DNA of 8,642 nucleotides from Nitrospiria bacterium (GCA_030430725.1 JAUIKP010000120.1:1-8642), one strand, 5' to 3'. Positions 1 through 6,066 are shown, counted from the first letter of the stretch. Numbers and translations: made by a program. The notes: generated by a model from the letters alone, not told the origin.

Positions 1-63
1 CGCAAATCACATACAAGAAATAATTATTTTTCTGAAGGATCAACAACCTTCTGACATCCGCTA

Positions 64-282
64 GGGGTTGGATCCGGATACCATAAATTGCTGTTCGAAC
101 AAGTAGTCAGCGACCGGATGCTGATACCTGGAGTTGGCCTTCGCTCGGAATTTCCGCTCATGCCGGAAGGCAACTCCATGCCCGCGCATCCGTTAGGCCA
201 CCCAATGGTCGCCGTGATCATATCCATTGGTCTTCAGAGCCGCATGAACCCGTGGGCTACGGACTGGGTTGATGCACCGCTT
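64..282 (-). pseudogene. IS3-family transposase OrfB remnant (internal fragment, with stops)
   Basis: Read on the minus strand from 282 down to 64, one frame gives SPRVHAALKTNG, then a TAA stop at 193-195, then RMRGHGVAFRHERKFRAK, NSRYQHPVADYLFEQQF and SGSNP, ending at a TAG at 61-63. This lines up without gaps with the stretch of IS3-family OrfB just before the DDE catalytic core, where such proteins read like SPRVHAEL...RLMR..GL....R.F..TTDSRH.LPVAPNLL.R.F....PN. A TGA at 283-285 closes the frame on the other side. No catalytic DDE residues, OrfA or complete ends remain, so this is a dead internal fragment of about 73 codons. The 67-residue stop-free reading in another minus frame (24-227) is a shadow. 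The family assignment is from recalled family patterns, but the match is long and colinear. Confidence 0.8.
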
Positions 283-843
283 TCACGTTAACCCCCTGTC
301 TGTTCTGCCCATAGACACCTCCTTAAGTTCATTTTCAGTATTTCTTGTCCTGTTCATAAAATTCACGGAATTTCAGAGTTCATCTTACGAATTTCAGTTT
401 GCTATGAGAGATCATCAACTTTTATTCATTTTTTTATGTCTTTTGCCTGTATTTCAAAGCCTTTTATCTATTAAGGTCGGCGCAGAGGACCTCATGGCGT
501 GGCTCTTGGATCTCTACTAGCCCTTTGGGGGCATTCATTCAAATTTGTCATGTTCGTTAACAGTTTCTGCGGTTGTTTTATTGACTATCAGAAATTTCTC
601 TTTAGATGTTGGTGGACTTATCTGTGTGATCCCTGGATGCGTCGAGATGTTTGTCAAAAGAGTGAAGCTTGACTGGTTTAATACCTTCCCCGTAAGGACT
701 AGGTGGGAGAAAAGCGTTCAGGCAAACAAGGGGAATTGATGAAAAGGCAGCGTCCTTATTATCGGGTTTACCATTTGCATAAATAGGTTGGATACAGCAA
801 CTCCTACAATAGAGAGAAACTGATTTTAGAAGGAGATAAGAAA
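283..843. other. Gene-poor stretch between the IS remnant and the pilin gene
   Basis: About 560 bases with no convincing gene. Open frames at 269-520 and 545-739 (plus) and 602-880 (minus) lack recognisable domains, lack a good ribosome binding site, or run antisense into the pilin start. On the minus strand an excellent AAGGAGG (318-324) precedes an ATG (310-312), but the frame stops after nine codons. That motif leads into GTGTCTATGG, which is reminiscent of the GTGTCTA-type ends of some IS3-family elements, so the segment may be a junction of decayed insertion sequences. That last point is inference. A short GCCC...GGGC stem near 522-534 has no T-tract. Confidence 0.5.
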
Positions 844-1032
844 ATGGATGATTTTTTTTCCAAAGAGCAGGGGGAGGCAATGGTAGAATATGCCTTACTT
901 GTAAGTTTAATCGGTATGGTCGTTGTCGGAGCTCTTCAGGCGTTAGGCACTAATGTGTTTGATGGTCTTTCGGCGCTAAACCATGCTTTTCTATCGACCC
1001 CATTAAAGAATGAGCTGTTGCATCACCCATAA
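844..1032 (+). CDS. Flp/Fap-type (type IVb) pilin, solitary
   Basis: A 62-residue protein of the Flp family, the small pilins assembled by Tad-type secretion systems. After a short charged leader ending KEQG (residues 7-10), the sequence continues EAMVEYALLV. Cleavage after Gly10 would put Glu and Tyr at mature positions 5 and 6, the hallmark Flp motif processed by a TadV/PilD-type prepilin peptidase. Residues about 12-35 form one hydrophobic helix, followed by LGTNVFDGLSALNHAF as in other Flp proteins. The C-terminus is somewhat longer than in the shortest Flp proteins. The start is supported by AGAAGGAGATAAG just before the ATG. No Tad ATPase, secretin, peptidase or second pilin gene lies in the window, so the gene is isolated here and would depend on machinery elsewhere. 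It could also be a TadE-like pseudopilin, but the length favours Flp. Confidence 0.85.
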   Translation: MDDFFSKEQGEAMVEYALLVSLIGMVVVGALQALGTNVFDGLSALNHAFLSTPLKNELLHHP

Positions 1033-1128
1033 GCATAAAATCTCTTCTGTTTCTTGGCACTCTGCCACCTGGGGTTGAACCTTCCATGTGCTTTTTCCTA
1101 ATACAATTCGCAATCCAAATAATTCTGA

Positions 1129-1311
1129 TTTAATTCCCCGTTAATTTCTGAAAAGAGTTGTGGAATTCTTCGGGGTGGTGATCCAGCTTTTTCTCCTAAA
1201 ATCATTCGTACATGGGCTCAGAGAGGCCATGTAAAAAATGACTATTATTTTACAATCTTAAGTCTTGAGAGTGCGTTGCCGAAAATAATGGAAAAAAGGA
1301 GGATGTTATAG
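1129..1311 (+). pseudogene. Possible IS630-type transposase scrap (tentative)
   Basis: A plus-strand frame open from the TGA at 1126-1128 to the TAG at 1309-1311 has no ATG at its 5' end. It includes GGDPAFSPKIIRTWAQRGHV (about 1174-1233) followed by FTILSLESAL. This recalls the segment of IS630/Tc1-like transposases after the second catalytic Asp, which reads roughly DE.GF.L.P...RTWAPRG.TP......SVISAL. The expected DE is not intact (DP here), and the resemblance covers only about 35 residues. The nearby IS3 remnant makes another dead insertion sequence plausible. It may equally be chance, and the 3' end of the frame overlaps the ribosome binding site of the next gene. Confidence 0.25.
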
Positions 1312-1313
1312 AT

Positions 1314-1868
1314 ATGTTGGTACGATTTCTTGGAATTCTTATAGTATGTGCAACATGGGGATGTGAATCGCTTTCAATGACTGATCAGTCCTTTGATGTC
1401 TCGACTCCAGGGCCACCACCGGCCACTTTGACTTCTCTTTCGACAGTGGAAGCTGAAGGTTCCTCGTCACTTTCCCAACTCATGAGCATTCCTCAGGGCC
1501 CAGAGACGGGAATATCTCGGGAAAAGCCCTCAATAGATCCTTTTCCCACTGTGTACTTTCCATTCGATAGTTGGGAAATTTCATCAGAAGTTCAAGGTCG
1601 TCTGGATGCCACGGCTAGTTGGATGAACCGCTTTCCAAATTATGAACTCATAATTGAGGGGCATACGGATGCACGTGGGACCGAAAGTTATAATATGGTT
1701 CTCGGGGTACGACGAGCAAAGGCCGTCAAAGAATATCTAGCCAATTTAGGAATTTCACGCAAACGTCTTGATGTGGTTTCCTTTGGGAATACCTTGGTTC
1801 TGTGTGAAGTTGATGACGAACATCAATGTCATCAATTTAACCGACGTGCTGACTTGTTATTGGAGTAA
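1314..1868 (+). CDS. OmpA/Pal-like peptidoglycan-binding lipoprotein
   Basis: 184 residues. The N-terminus has a short hydrophobic signal (residues 2-16) ending ATWGC, so Cys17 could be lipidated; the lipobox is not canonical because Trp sits before Gly. A low-complexity Ser/Pro/Thr linker runs to about residue 75. The OmpA C-terminal domain follows (about 78-184): VYFPFDSWEIS, then EGHTDARGTESYN (115-127), the helix GVRRAKAVKEYL, and NRRAD at 176-180. Asp119 and Arg177 fall where this family contacts the diaminopimelate of peptidoglycan. Cys164 and Cys172 flank a short loop before NRR and may form a disulfide. The closest well-known relative is Pal of the Tol-Pal system, but no tolB or other tol gene is adjacent, so I leave the symbol blank. 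An AAGGAGG lies 11 bases before the ATG, a rather long spacing. The likely role is tethering outer membrane to cell wall. Confidence 0.88.
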   Translation: MLVRFLGILIVCATWGCESLSMTDQSFDVSTPGPPPATLTSLSTVEAEGSSSLSQLMSIPQGPETGISREKPSIDPFPTVYFPFDSWEISSEVQGRLDATASWMNRFPNYELIIEGHTDARGTESYNMVLGVRRAKAVKEYLANLGISRKRLDVVSFGNTLVLCEVDDEHQCHQFNRRADLLLE

Positions 1869-1890
1869 AGCTTTTCCCACCGGTAAAAAC

Positions 1891-1909
1891 CATCTCGCTA
1901 GTTGAGATG
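1891..1909 (+). terminator. Stem-loop after the OmpA-like gene (weak terminator candidate)
   Basis: CATCTC (1891-1896) and GAGATG (1904-1909) form a perfect 6-bp stem with a 7-base loop, 22 bases after the lipoprotein stop. A run of five T follows about 10 bases later, too far for a classical intrinsic terminator. The placement is suggestive, but the stem is short and only half GC. Confidence 0.25.
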
Positions 1910-2099
1910 AATGAGGTTGAGTTTTTATAAAATTCCCACCTGAAACGTTTTCCAACCTTTCTTCTGAAATGTCCCAGGTCAAATTCCATACTTGAGGGCT
2001 CAATTCGTATATGGTTTTTTATGTGATAAATGTGAGATCGAGTATCTTTCTCAATAAAGAGTGGTCTTGAATCGGTTTTCCTGAATTTTCGCCTCGTAA

Positions 2100-2126
2100 T
2101 TGACAATCAGGTGCTGATATGGTAAT
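2100..2126 (+). promoter_or_regulatory. Promoter-like element of the fur-merC operon
   Basis: A perfect TTGACA lies at 2100-2105. The downstream -10 is uncertain: GGTAAT (2121-2126, spacing 15) and TAATTG (2123-2128, spacing 17) are the choices. Either one touches the palindrome that starts at 2125, so a protein bound there would block transcription. This is seen in sequence only. Confidence 0.4.
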
Positions 2127-2143
2127 TGCAATAAACTTGCAAT
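2125..2143 (+). promoter_or_regulatory. Operator candidate: perfect 7-5-7 palindrome before the Fur-family gene
   Basis: ATTGCAA (2125-2131), a 5-base spacer and TTGCAAT (2137-2143) form a perfect 19-bp inverted repeat. A further half-site, GCAATT, lies at 2146-2151 and pairs with AATTGC at 2124-2129. The same bases also read as two TTGCAATAA direct repeats offset by 11 bases, about one helical turn. A 19-bp dyad is the usual size of a Fur-superfamily site, although the sequence is not the classic GATAATGATAATCATTATC. It sits 28 bases before the TTG start of a Fur-family gene, which suggests autoregulation. Confidence 0.55.
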
Positions 2144-2171
2144 AAGCAATTTCTTATCAGGCTTACACCTC

Positions 2172-2600
2172 TTGTTAAAATTGGAACCTAACATCAAAAA
2201 AGATCTGCGAGCCACAGGGCGACGCATGACCCGTACTCGCCAAGCCGTCCTGGCGTTATTGCAAAGGACTCGCCATCCAATAAGTGCCACTGAAATTTTT
2301 GAACAATTGCACCAGGAAAAAGTGGCAATCGATCTAGTGACCGTGTACCGAACCCTGCATGTGCTGAAAGACTTAGGTCTGGTTCTCCAATTAGACCTTC
2401 ATCAGGAAGGTCTCGCCAGATATGAACTTAAAGAAGGGCGGGAACATCACCATCATATTCGTTGTCAGATCTGTGGTCAGATCGAGGATTTGTTGTTATG
2501 CCCGTTAAAAAAAATCACAAAATTGATTGAACAACGGACACAATTCATCGTGGATGATCATACTTTGGAGTTCACAGGATTGTGTCCTCAATGCCAATAA
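2172..2600 (+). CDS. Fur-superfamily metal-responsive repressor (Fur/Zur/PerR type)
   Basis: 142 residues. The N-terminal winged helix covers about residues 12-85: GRRMTRTRQAVLALL, HPISATEIFEQL, then VTVYRTLHVLKDLGLV, which is the recognition-helix signature of the family. The dimerisation and metal domain follows with HHHH (92-95), CQIC (98-101) and a terminal CPQC (138-141). The two CxxC pairs are the structural zinc site of the family. Which metal is sensed cannot be read with confidence; partnership with a MerC-domain protein makes zinc attractive. The start is TTG at 2172, because an in-frame stop lies at 2115-2117 with no ATG or GTG between. There is no clear ribosome binding site. An ATG at 2226 would cut into the conserved N-terminal helix. 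A palindromic operator candidate lies immediately upstream, and the next gene starts 12 bases after the stop, so the two are probably cotranscribed. Confidence 0.9.
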   Translation: MLKLEPNIKKDLRATGRRMTRTRQAVLALLQRTRHPISATEIFEQLHQEKVAIDLVTVYRTLHVLKDLGLVLQLDLHQEGLARYELKEGREHHHHIRCQICGQIEDLLLCPLKKITKLIEQRTQFIVDDHTLEFTGLCPQCQ

Positions 2601-2612
2601 AATACCAATAAG

Positions 2613-3098
2613 ATGATAAAAACTCTTGGACCGAGGCTTTCAAAAGCTGGCTCTATCGCTTCTCTGGTATGTGCGGTGCACTGCGCTTTGACACCTTTGG
2701 CATTGCTTGCGCTTCCCGTCATAGCTGCACATTCCTGGGATGGTCTTGATGGAATGATCGGAGCCTTTTGGGCCGATACTACTGAATGGATATTTTTGGG
2801 GGTGATTGCCTTATTGGCAGGTTTTGGATTGTTGGTGACCTATCCTGGGCATCGAGATGGACGTCCAGCTCTTTTGACGGCTTGCGGAATTGTGGTTTTA
2901 TTGAGCGCTCATCTCCTAATAGAATCAGCCGGTGGGGTAGAGATAGTTTTTGATGTGATTGGAGCCTCTATGATCGCACTGGCCGGGTTTTGGAATCGAA
3001 GGTTATGCCACCATTTAGGTTGCCATACCCATGAGCATACGCATGAAACAAGCGATTCTAAAATTCAACCCCTTCCTGATTTCTCCTCCAATACATAA
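2613..3098 (+). CDS. MerC-domain inner-membrane protein with His-rich tail
   Basis: 161 residues with four hydrophobic segments at about 15-38, 58-77, 85-104 and 108-127, as in MerC-family proteins. The first segment carries LVCAVHCALTPL, with Cys20, His23 and Cys24 in the CxxHC pattern used by MerC-like proteins of metal-homeostasis operons. A soluble tail begins at about residue 129 with LCHHLGCHTHEHTHE (131-145), two cysteines and six histidines in 15 residues, very likely a metal-binding segment. MerC itself carries Hg(II) across the membrane, but there is no merR, merA or merT here. The tight link to a Fur-family regulator points to uptake or handling of a nutrient metal such as zinc, by inference. 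No strong ribosome binding site precedes the ATG, which fits translation coupled to the upstream gene. The 180 bases after its stop show no terminator. Confidence 0.8.
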   Translation: MIKTLGPRLSKAGSIASLVCAVHCALTPLALLALPVIAAHSWDGLDGMIGAFWADTTEWIFLGVIALLAGFGLLVTYPGHRDGRPALLTACGIVVLLSAHLLIESAGGVEIVFDVIGASMIALAGFWNRRLCHHLGCHTHEHTHETSDSKIQPLPDFSSNT

Positions 3099-3278
3099 GC
3101 CTCCGTACCTTTTAATCATTTATAGCAGGCTTCATCTTAGGACATTTTCTTTGTTAGTCCCTGGGAATCGCCGTGTCTCTTTATACCGACCCGAGGCCTG
3201 TGGATTATATGTAAGGGATGGAAGGAAATGGTCTCTTATAAAATGGGGACAGGTATCATGCGTTCCTAAGGAGGAGTC

Positions 3279-3323
3279 ATGAGGAAACACTCAGAAGTTG
3301 CCAAGGAATATTTAATTGGTTAA
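3279..3323 (+). CDS. Very short ORF with strong ribosome binding site (stub or microprotein)
   Basis: AAGGAGG (3268-3274) lies four bases before an ATG that opens a 14-codon frame, MRKHSEVAKEYLIG, ending at a TAA. Its last bases overlap the stop of the convergent DAHP synthase gene. The ribosome binding site is among the best in the window, but the product is tiny and unrecognised. It may be the surviving start of a gene whose body was lost, a small regulatory peptide, or chance. Confidence 0.25.
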   Translation: MRKHSEVAKEYLIG

Positions 3324-4396
3324 GAAGTCAAAATCTTGCTTTTCGCCGACTTATCCATGGCTTCCGACAAATCGTCAAGAAGTTGTTCTGTCTCTTCCCA
3401 TCCGATGCAGGCATCTGTAATCGATACTCCCCACTCCAAGGGTTTCCCTGCTTCCCATTTTTGATTGCCCTGTTTCAGATTACTCTCAATTAGCAAGCCC
3501 ATGATGGCGAGTTGGCCTTTGGTGAATTGGTCGATAACGGATCGAGCCACGGGAATCTGACGTGTATGATCTTTTTCTGAATTGCCATGAGAGCAGTCAA
3601 CCATAATCGGACGACAAATTCCTTCATTCATTAAGCAACGCACGGCTTCAGAGATATCTTCCGGATTATAATTGACTCGTCCACCGCCACCACGAAGAAC
3701 GAGGTGTCGGTCTGGATTCCCATTGGTCTTGATAACCGAGATGAGGCCTTCCGCGTTCACGCCGATGAAACTCTGAGGATGTCGGGCGGCAATCATGGCG
3801 TTGAGAGCGACTTGGAGCCCTCCATCCGTCCCATTTTTGAGGCCAACCGGCATGGATAGGCCACTGGCCATTTCCCTATGGGTTTGACTTTCGGTGGTTC
3901 GTGCTCCAATAGCCGCCCAACTAATTAAGTCGGAAATATATTGGGGCGTGACAGGGTCCAAAAATTCCGTGGCGCATGGCAATCCTAAGTTATTGATCCG
4001 GAGTAGGATCGAACGAGCCAGTTCAAATCCTCCCCCAATTTCGCAGGAGCCATCTAAATGGGGGTCGTTGATAAGTCCTTTCCAACCCACCGTTGTGCGG
4101 GGCTTTTCAAAATAGGTCCGAAGAACGATCAGTACGTGTTCCTGAATGCGATCAGCGACCTTTTTGAGACGTTCAGCATAGAGAATGGCCGCTTCCGGGT
4201 CGTGTATCGAACACGGACCAATAATGACTAATAAGCGATGTGAATCTCGTCCATGAAGAATATCTCGAATGGCTTGCCGGGATTGAAGAACCATCTGTCC
4301 GGTTTTTTCGGGCAAGGGGAGTGTACTTTGCATCTGTTTTGGGGTAGGAAGTGGAGAAATATCGATAATGTTTCGGTTGTTAATAGGTTCGACCAT
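3320..4396 (-). CDS. aroG: 3-deoxy-7-phosphoheptulonate (DAHP) synthase, class I AroF/G/H type
   Basis: 358 residues, a little longer than E. coli AroG (350). It condenses phosphoenolpyruvate with erythrose 4-phosphate, the first step of the shikimate pathway to aromatic amino acids, in the cytoplasm. All hallmarks are present: GPCSIHD with metal ligand Cys62, RTYFEKPRTTVGWKGLINDP with Arg93 and Lys98, GARTTESQTHREMASGL with Arg166, Lys187 in GLKNGTDG, Arg235 in LRGG, His270 in DCSHGNS, Glu304 in LIESNL and Asp328 in ITDACIGWEET. These sit within one or two positions of the E. coli AroG residues. The N-terminal extension used for feedback control and Ser181 (AroG Ser180) are kept, so allosteric inhibition is likely, but which amino acid acts is unclear. 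The paralogue letter is therefore nominal. CAGGA precedes the ATG. No other aro gene is adjacent. Confidence 0.96.
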   Translation of the reverse strand: MVEPINNRNIIDISPLPTPKQMQSTLPLPEKTGQMVLQSRQAIRDILHGRDSHRLLVIIGPCSIHDPEAAILYAERLKKVADRIQEHVLIVLRTYFEKPRTTVGWKGLINDPHLDGSCEIGGGFELARSILLRINNLGLPCATEFLDPVTPQYISDLISWAAIGARTTESQTHREMASGLSMPVGLKNGTDGGLQVALNAMIAARHPQSFIGVNAEGLISVIKTNGNPDRHLVLRGGGGRVNYNPEDISEAVRCLMNEGICRPIMVDCSHGNSEKDHTRQIPVARSVIDQFTKGQLAIMGLLIESNLKQGNQKWEAGKPLEWGVSITDACIGWEETEQLLDDLSEAMDKSAKSKILTS

Positions 4397-4478
4397 GCGA
4401 CACGTCCTGGGTAATATGAAAGAATATCTGGAATTGCAGAATAAAATACCGTAACCGAATTATGCGAGAATTCACAAT

Positions 4479-4507
4479 ATTGTAATAAGAAACCTATTTT
4501 CAGGCAA
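4479..4507 (-). promoter_or_regulatory. Sigma-70-type promoter candidate for the DAHP synthase gene
   Basis: On the minus strand, TTGCCT (4507-4502) and TACAAT (4484-4479) are separated by exactly 17 bases. TACAAT matches the -10 consensus at five of six positions, and TTGCCT matches the -35 at four. Transcription would begin near 4472, about 75 bases before the ATG. The rest of the 298-base gap (4397-4694) holds no gene. A small stem GCCTTCGAAGAGGC at about 4614-4627, followed by TTTATT on the plus strand, is its only other visible structure. Confidence 0.45.
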
Positions 4508-4694
4508 CTGTCAATGACAATCTGTGATACGCCACTAATGAACCGGATTGGTGAGATTGGCTATCAATACCGTTCAAAGAGGGCGAGATGAGAGACAGGT
4601 AGAAAATTCCTTGGCCTTCGAAGAGGCTTTATTCGAGAGCACTGGGACTTGAGAGGGCGATGTGGGAGGTCTTATAAGAAGAAGTCATAGCCTG

Positions 4695-5354
4695 TTACGC
4701 TGTGGTGTTAATCAGATTGGCTTGTTGAGATGTGTACCACCGCATGACATCTTGATTGGCGGGGTCTTGAGTAGAGGTAAATAAAAACTTGGTGCCAATG
4801 ATTAGATCCGTCGTAGGGTCAACCCATTCAATAGATCCCGAAAATTTGGAAAAATGGTTGAATCCCGGCAAACGACAATTGATGTGGAGATGTGATGAGG
4901 AAACAAGTGGCCAGGCGGAAGGGGAGACACGAAACTGGCAACCCATCGGGGAAAGATTGCTGAGCTGAACAGGAAGCACGGCAAGGATTTTTCCCTTGTC
5001 ACTGAGGGGGCGAACGGCCCCAGTCATATTGACCGTCAACCGAGGAAATGAGCGAGGATGTTGACGTGAAATGTTAGATGGGGCAGCTAATCGAATAGCC
5101 GTAGGCTGTGTGAGAATTTCTTGGATGACTGTTTCAAATTCATAAATGTCTTCATCGATACATGAACGGCCTTTACAAGGTATCCCACATTTTAGATTGC
5201 TGAGTCCCGGATCTTTGGGAAGGGCACAGAGGAAGGAGTGATCCGCTCCTAGGCCCACTAAATAAGTTTGGAGTAACAATTTCTCAGGTGTGGAGGGAAA
5301 GGTCAACCAAATTATATTTGAACCTATAGCAAGGTGCGAAGATGGCGAATTCAT
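4695..5354 (-). CDS. PilZ-domain protein (YcgR-like layout), probable c-di-GMP receptor
   Basis: 219 residues. Residues about 8-92 resemble the YcgR-type N-terminal beta domain (GSNIIWLTFPS, then DIYEFETVIQEI). The PilZ domain starts near residue 95: RQHPRSFPR (97-105) supplies the RxxxR part (Arg101, Arg105) and NLSPMG (133-138) the [D/N]xSxxG motif. These are the c-di-GMP-binding residues of the family, so ligand binding is likely. Proteins of this layout often act as flagellar brakes or adjust motility, and flgM lies just upstream on the same strand, which fits. An oddity is a cysteine cluster in the N-terminal domain, LKCGIPCKGRSC (Cys56, Cys60, Cys65), plus Cys43, not typical of YcgR proteins. 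AAAGGGA precedes the ATG. A promoter candidate at 5381-5409 suggests it can be transcribed alone. Confidence 0.82.
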   Translation of the reverse strand: MNSPSSHLAIGSNIIWLTFPSTPEKLLLQTYLVGLGADHSFLCALPKDPGLSNLKCGIPCKGRSCIDEDIYEFETVIQEILTQPTAIRLAAPSNISRQHPRSFPRLTVNMTGAVRPLSDKGKILAVLPVQLSNLSPMGCQFRVSPSAWPLVSSSHLHINCRLPGFNHFSKFSGSIEWVDPTTDLIIGTKFLFTSTQDPANQDVMRWYTSQQANLINTTA

Positions 5355-5380
5355 GATTCCCTTTTCGGTTGTGTGAGATC

Positions 5381-5409
5381 ATGTTACAAGGCCAAATTCA
5401 GGCCGGCAA
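5381..5409 (-). promoter_or_regulatory. Sigma-70-type promoter candidate for the PilZ gene
   Basis: On the minus strand, TTGCCG (5409-5404) and TAACAT (5386-5381) are spaced by 17 bases, each matching the consensus hexamer at four of six positions. The start point would fall about 20 bases before the ATG, just ahead of the ribosome binding site. The spacer holds GGCC repeats of no clear meaning. Confidence 0.35.
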
Positions 5410-5570
5410 GATGAGATACAGAGAACAGAAAAGGACTGCCCTGAATATACAAGAACAGGTTAAAAACTCTAGAATGTTATCTGACAGCTGGGTGTCTAGG
5501 CTGTGAAACCAACGTTCTATCCCATTGGAAGAGAGGAAGGGAAAGACTCTGCCGTTAGACGCCAAAGAAA

Positions 5571-5915
5571 TTATCCTGTGGTTGGCGGTCGGGTGTCTTT
5601 TGAGTGATGATGAAGTTTTTGAATGAGTGAATCCGCTAACTTTTCAGCAGAAATGACATAGTTCTTCGAGTCAATTAATTTTTGAAAATGTGCGATTTTG
5701 TCTTGTCGCATATCCGGAATCTTGGACATTTGCTCAAGGTAACAAGAAACCTCTCGGATAGGAGTGGAAGGCGATATTCTGTCATCTTTTGGAGGGTTTG
5801 GAGCTAAAGCAGAAACCTCGTGGCTAGTATCGCAAGATGACAAGATCGTTTTCTTGGGAGGAGGCGAAGAAGCATCTTCTGGTGGTGTCGGTGGGATGGA
5901 GGAAAGATGATTCAT
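5571..5915 (-). CDS. flgM: FlgM-like anti-sigma-28 factor
   Basis: 114 residues. The first 50 or so are Pro/Ser-rich and look disordered. The C-terminal part (about 52-102) matches FlgM: REVSCYLEQMSKIPDMRQDK, then KLIDSKNYVISAEKLADSLIQKL, the usual pattern of R.DKV..L...I..G.Y.I....IA..ML. FlgM binds sigma-28 (FliA) and holds back late flagellar genes until the hook-basal body is finished and FlgM is exported. A disordered N-terminus and a C-terminal sigma-binding part are normal for the family. The length is slightly above the common 90-100 residues. No good ribosome binding site precedes the only plausible ATG, and I found no convincing sigma-28 promoter upstream. The PilZ gene follows 216 bases downstream on the same strand. 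No flgA, flgN or other flagellar gene is in the window. Confidence 0.85.
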   Translation of the reverse strand: MNHLSSIPPTPPEDASSPPPKKTILSSCDTSHEVSALAPNPPKDDRISPSTPIREVSCYLEQMSKIPDMRQDKIAHFQKLIDSKNYVISAEKLADSLIQKLHHHSKDTRPPTTG

Positions 5916-6066
5916 TGCTTGTTAAAGGATAGCCCAGGGTAAGATGAAATATTAAATAAATATGAACAGAAGAATCAAATGGTATCGTCGTCCCTTCCCT
6001 TTTGTCGTGTAACTCTTCCGATGAAATCCCTCGTTATCTTGTGAACGGTTCTTATATAAGAGTGAG

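Noticed and set aside
24..227. 67-codon minus-strand ORF, and the 88-291 plus-strand ORF over the same bases
   Set aside because: Both overlap the IS3 OrfB relic, which reads convincingly in a different minus frame. Neither has a domain or a ribosome binding site.
269..520. 83-codon plus-strand ORF with hydrophobic stretches
   Set aside because: No ribosome binding site, T-rich composition of a non-coding region, and it overlaps the relic. The hydrophobic stretch follows from the T-rich bases.
522..540. GCCC...GGGC stem as a terminator
   Set aside because: Only four base pairs and no T-tract.
805..810. TACAAT as -10 box of the pilin gene
   Set aside because: No acceptable -35 hexamer at 16-18 bases upstream.
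602..880. 92-codon minus-strand ORF
   Set aside because: It runs antisense over the start of the well-supported pilin gene and has no recognisable domain or ribosome binding site.
3031..3282. 83-codon plus-strand ORF overlapping the end of the MerC gene
   Set aside because: It starts out of frame within the MerC gene, has no ribosome binding site and a non-protein-like composition.
5940..6060. Sigma-28 promoter for flgM (GACGATAC on the minus strand)
   Set aside because: The -10 is partly like GCCGATAA, but no TAAA box lies at the required distance.
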